The translations under genes were made by a program, and so were the position numbers. Positions 1 to 5,770 of a stretch of DNA of 6,454 bases are shown here, piece after piece. Numbering within the stretch: position 1 is the first letter of the stretch; the number at the start of each line of letters is the position of its first letter. The notes beneath the pieces are model-generated. The model had not been told where the DNA came from and made no database searches. It was given only the letters and a program-made list of their open reading frames with translations. Origin of the DNA: JANMEX01 sp031423755 (GTDB lineage Bacteria > Pseudomonadota > Alphaproteobacteria > Rhizobiales > Rhizobiaceae); assembly GCA_031423755.1 (NCBI GenBank), contig JANPGC010000092.1, forward strand, positions 1-6,454, written 5' to 3'.

Positions 1-2331
1 GTTGGTGACATCGGCAAACAGCGTCTGACCGCCTGCGGTCAATCCGTTGGTGTCATAGAACAGGTCGCCGGTGGCGCGGTTGTAGACGATTATGTCGTTG
101 GCATCCTGCGCGGCGAGCGACAGGTCCTTGAACAGGCCCGCTGTCAGCGTGCCGGTCGCCGTCAGCAGCGTGAAGATCGCGTTCTCCAGCTGGATCGTGT
201 CGGCCGGCACGTTGAAGTCCGTGATCGTGTCGTGGTTGGTGGCTGCATTCAGCGCCGTGTTGAACACGAACGTGTCCGCGCCGTTGAGCCCGGTCAGCGT
301 GTCGTTGCCGAGGCCGCCGAGCAGAAAATTCGCCCCGGCATTGCCGATCAAGATATTGTCAAAGGAATTGCCCGTCAGCTTGATGGCGGCAGTGCCGGCA
401 TTGTTTGTGGTGGACAGGGTTTCAATTTCCTGGCCCGCGGCCAAAGTGTAGTTGACCGATGCATAGACCCGGTCCGCGCCGCCGCCAACGGCCTCGATGA
501 CACGGTCAACCGCGTTGTCGACTGAATAAGTGTCATTGCCGCCCATGCCATACAGGGTGTCAATGCCGCCCCCTCCGTTCAGCACGTTTGCTGCGGCATT
601 ACCGACCAAGGCGTTGCCGAACTCATTGCCGGTGAGATTGACCACGCCCAGGCCTGCGGTGTTGTTGGCCGAGAGCACTTCAATCTCTTGCCCTGCAGCC
701 AGTGCGAAGCTTACCGAGGTGTAAATCCTATCAGATCCGTCGCCGGCCGCCTCGAACACCTGATCAAGCGCATTGTCCACGCCATAGGTGTCATTCCCGC
801 CAAGGCCTGACAATGTGTCAGCACCGACGCCGCCGACCAGCACATTTCCCGCAGCATTTCCGGTGATGGCTTGGGCGAACTCGTTGCCAGTGAGATTTAT
901 TGCTGCTGCACCGTCTGCGTCGATGGTTTCCAATACCTCGATCTCGTCACCAACCCCCAATGCGTATGTTACGCTTGCCTTGACCCAATCCGCTGCGCCT
1001 TGTCCGGAGGACTCAGTTATGGCGTCTCCGGCATTGTCCACAAGATAGGTGTCATTTCCCAATCCTCCGGCCAAGGAATCCGTTCCAGAGCCGCCGTCAA
1101 GCGTGTCGATGCCGTCACCGCCAATCAACGTGTCAGTGCCGCCATTACCTTCCAGCCTATCGTCCAGCGCGCCGCCGGTCACCACATCATTGCCCGAACC
1201 GCCGAGAAACCACATGCGCTCTATATTGATGATGGTGGTCGAATCCGCCAGCGTGATTTGGGCGGCAGGATTGGCAAGTGAAACCGTCAGGCCAAGGACG
1301 CTGCCCGTTCGGTCCAGATACAAATAATCAACGTTGCCGCCGCCATCAATGTGGTCATTGCCTTCATCGGCAGCGACAAACAGGAAGTCGTCGCCAATCC
1401 CGCCATTGACGGTGTCGTCGCCTGTGCCTCCGTAAATCTGATCGCTGCCGTCGCCGCCATCCACGGTGTCAACGCCTGCATCGCCCCTGACGTCGTCGTC
1501 CGCGCCCCCGCCGTTGACCGTGTCGCCGTCGGAGCCGCCAAGCACGACATCATTGCCGCCGCCTCCATTGAGCGTATCCGCTCCCGCGCCGCCGCGCAGA
1601 TCGTCGGCCAGTGCGCCGCCCGTCAGGACGTCCGCGCCTGAGCCAGCCTGAAAGTTCAAGCGTTCAATGTTGATGACGGTGGTTGTATCGGCAAGCGTCT
1701 GCAGAATGGCTGGAGTTACGAGCGACACGGTCAGCCCAAGCGCCGTCGCACCTCTGTCAATCACAGCCCAATCTGTTCCGGCCCCACCATCGATTGCGTC
1801 GAAGCCATCACCGCTGATATTGAAAATAGTATCATTGTCAGCTCCTCCATTGACAACATCGTTGCCGCTGCCGCCGTCAAGGTCATCATCCCCCGCGCCG
1901 CCATTGAGCGTGTCGGCGTCAGCCCCACCCCAAAGCCGGTCATTGCCGGCATCGCCATTCAGGCTATCAATGCCCGCACCGCCCACGAGGTCATCCAGGC
2001 CATTGCCGCCGTTCAGCGTGTCGTTGTCCTCTTCGCCCCACAACCGGTCATTATCGTCGCCTCCATTGAGGAAATCGACGCCGGTTCCGCCCATGAGATC
2101 GTCGTTGCCAGCTCCGCCATACAGCGTGTCGGCAGCGCCTTCGCCCCATATCTGATCATTGCCGTTGCCGGCATGCACTTCATCAGCGCCATCGCCTGCA
2201 ACAATTTGATCATTGTCATCGACAGGCCCCTCGTCGCCTGCCGCGTTGGTTGCGTCCCAGCCGAAAATGATATCGGCCTCCGGGTTTCCAAAAATGAATT
2301 CGCCAATATTCGTACCGTAAATGGTGGCCAT
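1..2331 (-). CDS. RTX-type calcium-binding protein, paralog A (3' end just outside window)
   Basis: Predicted secreted calcium-binding protein of the RTX/hemolysin-type repeat family. I translated the minus strand from the ATG at 2331-2329 (MATIYGTNIGEFIFG) and found 777 codons without a stop up to base 1. The last visible residues (LFADVTN) match the tails of B and C, so only about 12 residues and the stop are missing. Domains: residues 1-44 degenerate RTX-like start; 45-170 fourteen uninterrupted nonapeptides; 178-245 and 326-393 two copies of a module with LGLTVSL and NIER motifs; 238-318 nine and 386-430 five further nonapeptides; 425-683 three 86/87-residue repeats; 678-777 C-terminal domain resembling the serralysin C-terminal / type I secretion region. 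No N-terminal signal peptide and no cysteine are visible, as is usual for type I substrates. No enzymatic domain is seen. The start is supported by family-like N-terminal sequence and a weak GGGAA five bases upstream. An adhesin, matrix or S-layer-like role is inference only. Confidence 0.92.
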   Translation of the reverse strand, partial: MATIYGTNIGEFIFGNPEADIIFGWDATNAAGDEGPVDDNDQIVAGDGADEVHAGNGNDQIWGEGAADTLYGGAGNDDLMGGTGVDFLNGGDDNDRLWGEEDNDTLNGGNGLDDLVGGAGIDSLNGDAGNDRLWGGADADTLNGGAGDDDLDGGSGNDVVNGGADNDTIFNISGDGFDAIDGGAGTDWAVIDRGATALGLTVSLVTPAILQTLADTTTVINIERLNFQAGSGADVLTGGALADDLRGGAGADTLNGGGGNDVVLGGSDGDTVNGGGADDDVRGDAGVDTVDGGDGSDQIYGGTGDDTVNGGIGDDFLFVAADEGNDHIDGGGNVDYLYLDRTGSVLGLTVSLANPAAQITLADSTTIINIERMWFLGGSGNDVVTGGALDDRLEGNGGTDTLIGGDGIDTLDGGSGTDSLAGGLGNDTYLVDNAGDAITESSGQGAADWVKASVTYALGVGDEIEVLETIDADGAAAINLTGNEFAQAITGNAAGNVLVGGVGADTLSGLGGNDTYGVDNALDQVFEAAGDGSDRIYTSVSFALAAGQEIEVLSANNTAGLGVVNLTGNEFGNALVGNAAANVLNGGGGIDTLYGMGGNDTYSVDNAVDRVIEAVGGGADRVYASVNYTLAAGQEIETLSTTNNAGTAAIKLTGNSFDNILIGNAGANFLLGGLGNDTLTGLNGADTFVFNTALNAATNHDTITDFNVPADTIQLENAIFTLLTATGTLTAGLFKDLSLAAQDANDIIVYNRATGDLFYDTNGLTAGGQTLFADVTN
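94..204. repeat. Near-identical block shared with paralog C (5903-6013)
   Basis: Bases 94-204 and 5903-6013 align without gaps with only two differences in 111 bp (positions 144 and 152 against 5953 and 5961). Both encode the core of the C-terminal secretion domain (QLENAIFTLLTAT, LFKDLSLAAQDAND). Both differences change the residue (Thr/Ala and Gly/Asp) and none is silent. The same region in paralog B differs at many silent sites. This points to recent duplication or gene conversion between A and C. Confidence 0.85.
283..1059 (-). repeat. Three 86/87-residue tandem repeats in paralog A
   Basis: Units start at residues 425, 512 and 598 (lengths 87, 86, 86) and the pattern runs on into the ADTF start of the C-terminal domain at 685. 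Each unit carries ND-x-Y, VDNA, a Gly-rich turn, SVxYxLxxGxEIExL, and a final NLTGN/KLTGN followed by N-x-x-x-GN. The first unit is the most divergent (WVKASVTYALGVGDEIEVLETID) and carries the one extra residue. Confidence 0.9.
1150..1800 (-). repeat. Internal duplication in paralog A (148-residue offset)
   Basis: Residues about 178-245 and 326-393 are two versions of the same module. Both contain an Asp-Arg turn, LGLTVSL, LADTTT/LADSTT, a NIER motif, then GSGxDVxTGGALxDxLxG. LGLTVSL begins at residues 198 and 346 and NIER at 221 and 369, giving a constant offset of 148 residues (444 bp). Nine RTX nonapeptides (238-318) lie between the copies, so the duplicated unit probably comprised the module plus its nonapeptides. 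The copies differ at many positions, so the event is not recent. Confidence 0.75.
1822..2199 (-). repeat. RTX nonapeptide array of paralog A with 36-residue superperiod
   Basis: Fourteen consecutive nine-residue repeats (residues 45-170, exactly 126 residues) of the GGxGxDxUx type, each expected to form half of a calcium-binding beta-roll turn. The final residues follow a four-repeat cycle: W at residues 62, 98 and 134, and DTLY/DTLN, DD-L and D-L-N classes recur every 36 residues (108 bp). This indicates that the array grew by duplication of four-repeat blocks rather than single nonapeptides. Confidence 0.9.
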
Positions 2332-2473
2332 GATGTTTCCCGTTTTGAGTCCCAACGCCTGCCGCCCGACCGAGGTGTGCAAGCGGTTTTGCGGCTGAAT
2401 TGCGGCATGGAGCCGGTTGAGCAACAGGAAGCACGGCAACTCACGTTTGCCAACCCGGGGACGCTGGCAACAT

Positions 2474-2499
2474 TTAATTCAGGATTAACAAGAGCTTAA
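2474..2499. promoter_or_regulatory. Candidate CtrA-binding array: TTAA-N7-TTAA-N7-TTAA
   Basis: Three TTAA boxes lie at 2474-2477, 2485-2488 and 2496-2499, each separated by exactly seven bases, so two full CtrA-type sites overlap. The plus-strand right-hand pair also carries the C after each TTAA (TTAAC...TTAAC). CtrA is the essential cell-cycle response regulator of many alphaproteobacteria and recognises TTAA-N7-TTAA (family knowledge). The array sits in the B-A intergenic region, 143-168 bases upstream of the start of paralog A, which is the only gene it could obviously control. Whether it activates or represses cannot be read from the sequence. Confidence 0.5.
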
Positions 2500-2518
2500 C
2501 GGAATGCCATCAACCCGG

Positions 2519-2547
2519 CGCATACACGCAGGCGGACTTTGGGTCAA
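2519..2547 (-). promoter_or_regulatory. Weak sigma70-type promoter candidate for paralog A
   Basis: On the minus strand TTGACC (2547-2542) is followed after 17 bases by TATGCG (2524-2519). The -35 match is good and the -10 is poor. Transcription would start near 2512, which puts the TTAA array just downstream, in a position suited to repression. An alternative is a CtrA-dependent promoter whose -10 is the TAAATG at 2476-2471. The choice between them is unresolved. Confidence 0.25.
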
Positions 2548-2595
2548 CCAATCAACTTTCGTTGCCAAACGTTACCCGGCATGCGGGCATGGACT

Positions 2596-5500
2596 TCAAC
2601 TCACCACAAAGTCTGCAAACGTCAACGCCGTGCCGTCGGTGACATCGGCAAAGAGCGTCTGTCCGCCTGCTGTCAATCCGTTCGTGTCATAGAAGAGTTC
2701 GCCGGTCGTCCGGTTGTAGACAATGACATCGTTGGCATCCTGCGCGGCAAGTGACAGATCTTTGAACAACTCCTGCGCCAGAGCGCCTGTTGCGGTCAGC
2801 AGTGTGAAGATAGCATTTTCAAGCCTGATCGAATCATCGGCGACGACAAAATCGGTGATGGCGTCGTGGTTCGCCCCAGCGCTCAAATTCGTGTTGAACA
2901 CGAAGGTGTCAGCGCCATTCAGCCCGGTCAGCGTGTCGACGCCGTCGCCGCCCAGCAGAAGGTTCGCCCCGGCGTTTCCGATCAATGTATTGTTCAACTG
3001 GTTGCCGGTGAGATTGAGCGCGGCAGTTCCGGCGTTGTTGGTGGTGGATAAAATCTCGATCTCCTGGGAGGCAGCCAGCGTGTAACTGCAAGAGGCGTAG
3101 ACGCGGTCAGTTCCACTGCCCAAGTTTTCGAAGACATAATCCGAGGCGCTGTCCACCAGATAGTTGTCGTTGCCGTCCAGACCGATCAATCGGTCATTGC
3201 CGCCGCCGCCAATGAGAATGTTGGAGCCGAAGTTGCCATACACCACATTGTCAAAGGCATTGCCGGTCAAATTGATGGAGGAAGTGCCCGAATTTGAGTC
3301 GGTGGAGAGAATTTCGATTTCGCGCCCGGCGGCCAGTGTGTAACTTACCGACGAATAGACGCGGTCCGACCCGCCGCCGACCGCTTCAATGACCAAATCC
3401 AGCGCATTGTCCACGCCGTAGGAATCATTGCCGTTAAGCCCGGTCATCATATCGGCGCCAGACCCGCCTATGAGAAAATTCGCGCCGCTGTTGCCAATCA
3501 ATGCGTTGTTGAAGGCGTTTCCGGTCAGATTGATCGCCCCCGTCCCGGAATTGCTGTTTGTCGAGAGCGTTTCTACCTCCTGACCGGCTGCAAGCGAGTA
3601 GCTTACAGAGGCGTAGATACGGTCGACACCGCCGCCGATGGATTCGATAACGGTGTCAAGCGCATTGTCGACGCCGTAACTGTCATTTCCGGCAAGTCCG
3701 GTCATCGTGTCAGCGCCGCCACCGCCGATCAGCACGTTGGAGCCGGAGTTGCCAATCAGGGTATTGACCAGCGCGTTGCCGGTCAGGTTGATCGCTGCGG
3801 CGCCCGCGTTTGAGTTCGTCGAAAGCGTCTCGACTTCCTGCCCCGCCCCCAAGACGTAGCTGACCGAAGCGTATACCCGATCCATTCCGCCGCCCGCCGC
3901 TTCGATCACGCTGTCGAGCGCATTGTCCACCGAATAGGAATCATTGCCGCCAAGCCCTGCCATAGTGTCAGCCGCGCCGCCGCCAATCAGCACATTTGCG
4001 CCGGAGTTGCCGGTCAGCGTGTCAGCAAAAGCCGAACCTGTCAGATTTTCAATGTCGATGAATGTGTCATTGCCATTTGCGCCCGAGGACGAGCCGCCGG
4101 TATGACCGGAAACCATATTGGTGAGCGTGGCCGTGACAGAACCAGCGGCATTGGTGTAGGCGGCCGTGTCACTGTCAGCGCCTCCATCCAGGATGTCACC
4201 GCCGCTGCCTCCATCTAGCGTGTCGTTGCCTGAGTCTCCATAAAGTGTTTCCAATCCTGCGGAGCCAGTGATCCTGTCATCGCCCGCGTTTCCGTGCGTT
4301 TCTCCGTTGTCAAGATTTGAATCCGCGTCTGCTGCGGTCATCAGGAAGATGGTGTCGTTTCCGTTGCCGCCCGTGATGAAATCGTAGCCTTCTCCGCCTT
4401 CAATGATGTCGTTTCCGTCACCGCCATTGATCGTATCGACCCCGACTCCACCGCTTATCGTGTCGTTGTTTCCTCCGCCGTCCAAAGTGTCATCGCCTTC
4501 ACCGCCGGTAATCCGGTCTATGAAATTATCGCCAATGATGGTGTCGCCGGCGAAACGCGCGGAATTGCTCACGGACTCACGGACAATGTTATGCACCTGG
4601 CCGCCGGAGAAATTCGCGACTGTGTCATTGTAGACAATTGCAACACTCCCCGTCCCAATTGCAGCGACGACAGGATTGTGCGGATTGTCACCGCTGACAG
4701 GCGAATCCAGCACATCGCGTTGCGCAAGCACCTGGCCGGTATTGGGATCTACCAGACTTACAAACGTCGTGTTGCCCCTCACTTCGGCGACGGCGAGCAT
4801 ACCGTTCGCGAGGCGCGAGACAGAAGGCTCAATCACGCTGTTGCCGGCCTGGGTAAGATCGAATTTGCCAACGCTGTTTCCGGACGCGTTGAATGTCGCG
4901 AGGGTGGTATGCAATTCGCCCGCAGACCATTCGCTGTCCTGGTATACCAAGGCAAACCCGCCGCCGTTCAACGCAGTGATGCTGACGTTTTGGTTGACCG
5001 CGCCATTGGTGTCGAACAGTGTGGGAGCCAACACTTCCGTGCCTGATGTCGAGCGGATTGTGAACCAGGTCTCCGTGTCCGTGCCAATGGTTCTTGTCCA
5101 TGCCACCACGACGTTGCCGCCATCCAATTGCGCCACGCAGGCGCCGGTGTCATTGGCCAGAGAACTGTCGATCGAGAACGCTGACTGAAAAGCGCCATTG
5201 TTGCCCCGGACCGAAACGCTGATGTCATTGTCCGTTCCACCAAAGTTGGTTTCGGAAACGATCCAGAATCCGCCCGGCACGCCGGAAAGCGCCATGACAT
5301 CGGCGTTGGTGCTGCCCGGAAGCCCAAGGTCGATTGCTGAAACAATTTCAGCGCCGGTCACGCTGTCGACGATTTTGAAAATGATTGAATCCGCATCCTG
5401 TGCAGCAACAATCAAGTTTCCATCGCTCAATTGGTCTATGGAAGCGTTAGTCCCCGCAAGCGGCGACCATGCCGCAATTTGATTTCCGGCGGCATTGAAG

Positions 5501-5643
5501 ATCAGACCGGTCTGGTTTCCAATACCGGCAATTCCGCCATTCGACAGGCCCGTGATGTCCGGCCCGACATTTGAGACGCCGAAGTCGATGTCCTTTGCTT
5601 CGATGTTGCTGTCTTCAAAATTGTAGGTCACCGCCACCGTCAT
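2596..5643 (-). CDS. RTX-type calcium-binding protein with propeller-like N-terminal head, paralog B
   Basis: Complete 1015-aa predicted secreted calcium-binding protein; stop TGA at 2598-2596. I chose the ATG at 5643 because GAGGAG lies nine bases upstream; the ATG at 5715 would add 24 residues containing three cysteines and would place the ribosome site inside the gene. Domains: about 29-340 a head with recurring 'L-x-G-G/N-hydrophobic' strands near residues 69, 116, 169, 222, 274 and 325, roughly 50 residues apart, suggesting a six- or seven-bladed propeller (inference from spacing); 380-433 six and 451-495 five RTX nonapeptides; 496-565 a linking module with IENLTGS; 566-909 four 86-residue repeats; 905-1015 serralysin-like C-terminal domain ending DFVVS, an acidic residue followed by hydrophobics as in many type I substrates. 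Only two cysteines occur (168 and 852). No catalytic motif was recognised. Binding of calcium by GGxGxDxUx repeats and export by an ABC-type (TolC-dependent) system are family knowledge; the biological role is unknown. Confidence 0.95.
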   Translation of the reverse strand: MTVAVTYNFEDSNIEAKDIDFGVSNVGPDITGLSNGGIAGIGNQTGLIFNAAGNQIAAWSPLAGTNASIDQLSDGNLIVAAQDADSIIFKIVDSVTGAEIVSAIDLGLPGSTNADVMALSGVPGGFWIVSETNFGGTDNDISVSVRGNNGAFQSAFSIDSSLANDTGACVAQLDGGNVVVAWTRTIGTDTETWFTIRSTSGTEVLAPTLFDTNGAVNQNVSITALNGGGFALVYQDSEWSAGELHTTLATFNASGNSVGKFDLTQAGNSVIEPSVSRLANGMLAVAEVRGNTTFVSLVDPNTGQVLAQRDVLDSPVSGDNPHNPVVAAIGTGSVAIVYNDTVANFSGGQVHNIVRESVSNSARFAGDTIIGDNFIDRITGGEGDDTLDGGGNNDTISGGVGVDTINGGDGNDIIEGGEGYDFITGGNGNDTIFLMTAADADSNLDNGETHGNAGDDRITGSAGLETLYGDSGNDTLDGGSGGDILDGGADSDTAAYTNAAGSVTATLTNMVSGHTGGSSSGANGNDTFIDIENLTGSAFADTLTGNSGANVLIGGGAADTMAGLGGNDSYSVDNALDSVIEAAGGGMDRVYASVSYVLGAGQEVETLSTNSNAGAAAINLTGNALVNTLIGNSGSNVLIGGGGADTMTGLAGNDSYGVDNALDTVIESIGGGVDRIYASVSYSLAAGQEVETLSTNSNSGTGAINLTGNAFNNALIGNSGANFLIGGSGADMMTGLNGNDSYGVDNALDLVIEAVGGGSDRVYSSVSYTLAAGREIEILSTDSNSGTSSINLTGNAFDNVVYGNFGSNILIGGGGNDRLIGLDGNDNYLVDSASDYVFENLGSGTDRVYASCSYTLAASQEIEILSTTNNAGTAALNLTGNQLNNTLIGNAGANLLLGGDGVDTLTGLNGADTFVFNTNLSAGANHDAITDFVVADDSIRLENAIFTLLTATGALAQELFKDLSLAAQDANDVIVYNRTTGELFYDTNGLTAGGQTLFADVTDGTALTFADFVVS
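2917..3948 (-). repeat. Four 86-residue tandem repeats in paralog B
   Basis: Residues 566-909 form four units of exactly 86 residues (258 bp each, 1032 bp in total). The NDSY/NDNY anchor occurs at 567, 653, 739 and 825, and its equivalent ADTF at 911 opens the C-terminal domain. At DNA level the VDN codons recur at exactly 258-bp steps (for example bases 3405, 3663 and 3921). The fourth unit is the most divergent (LVDSASDYVFENLGSGTDR) and has Cys852 where the other units have Val. Confidence 0.93.
4159..4506 (-). repeat. Two RTX nonapeptide blocks in paralog B
   Basis: Six nonapeptides at residues 380-433 (GGEGDDTLD through GGNGNDTIF) and five at 451-495 (GNAGDDRIT through GGADSDTAA). They are separated by a 17-residue Asp/Asn-rich insert, LMTAADADSNLDNGETH. 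The blocks lie directly after the propeller-like head and before the linking IENLTGS module. Conserved Gly and Asp positions of GGxGxDxUx predict calcium-dependent beta-roll folding after secretion. Confidence 0.88.
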
Positions 5644-5652
5644 TTTGAAACA

Positions 5653-5658
5653 CTCCTC
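5653..5658 (-). promoter_or_regulatory. Shine-Dalgarno site deciding the start of paralog B
   Basis: GAGGAG on the minus strand, with nine bases to the ATG at 5643. It fixes the start there and argues against the in-frame ATG at 5715, which would put this site inside the coding region and add a Cys-rich 24-residue leader. Confidence 0.8.
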
Positions 5659-5688
5659 AAGGGCCAGGCAACATTGCCGCGCAAAAGA

Positions 5689-5716
5689 AAATAGCCAAAT
5701 ATTGTTCTCCGACAAG
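5689..5716 (-). promoter_or_regulatory. Candidate promoter for paralog B
   Basis: On the minus strand CTTGTC (5716-5711), 16 bases, then CTATTT (5694-5689). This resembles the rhizobial housekeeping pattern CTTGAC-N16/17-CTATAT. The predicted start is about 40 bases upstream of the ATG, leaving room for the strong ribosome site. The -35 element overlaps one arm of the inverted repeat at 5713-5743. Confidence 0.4.
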
Positions 5717-5743
5717 CGTCCGAGGCTTGCTGTTTGACGCTCG
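5713..5743 (-). terminator. Imperfect inverted repeat after paralog C
   Basis: CAAGCGTC (5713-5720) pairs with GACGCTCG (5736-5743) over eight bases with one G-U wobble and a 15-base loop, 28 bases downstream of the stop of paralog C. It is not followed directly by a T-run, so intrinsic termination would be weak. It could be a transcript-end stabiliser or chance, and it also overlaps the candidate -35 of paralog B. Confidence 0.25.
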
Positions 5744-5770
5744 CCATCTCCGGCAACTGCCGCCCCGCAC

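Larger units (their letters stand above)
2332..2595. other. 264-bp intergenic region between paralogs B and A
   Basis: No supported gene lies here. It holds the downstream flank of paralog B, the candidate promoter, the TTAA array, and an untranslated leader for paralog A. A short inverted repeat (CCCG/CGGG, 2575-2587) lies just after the stop of B but has no T-tract. A five-base stem (GGCAA/TTGCC, 2435-2451) lies in the leader. Neither is convincing as a terminator. The start of A is preceded by a weak GGGAA (2341-2337) five bases from the ATG. Confidence 0.7.

Noticed and set aside
283..1059. Regularly spaced repeats as a CRISPR array or other noncoding repeat
   Set aside because: The period is 258 bp, in frame and coding; there are no short identical direct repeats with unique spacers.
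1667..2155. Long plus-strand Pro/Ser-rich open frames (for example 162 codons here and others at 92-451, 788-1327 and 4676-5188)
   Set aside because: They are antisense to RTX repeats; Gly/Asp/Asn codons read backwards as Pro/Ser/Val-rich frames with few stops. They share no consistent start signals.
2013..2453. Minus-strand 146-codon frame overlapping the start of paralog A
   Set aside because: It lies in a different frame from the RTX coding frame, is rich in Cys, Arg and Met, has no family features, and its second half is a shifted reading of the repeats.
2575..2587. CCCG/CGGG hairpin as terminator of paralog B
   Set aside because: The stem has only four base pairs and no T-tract follows.
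5644..5715. Upstream in-frame ATG giving a 1039-aa version of paralog B
   Set aside because: The extra 24 residues (three Cys) do not resemble an RTX N-terminus, and a strong GAGGAG nine bases before the ATG at 5643 marks the real start.
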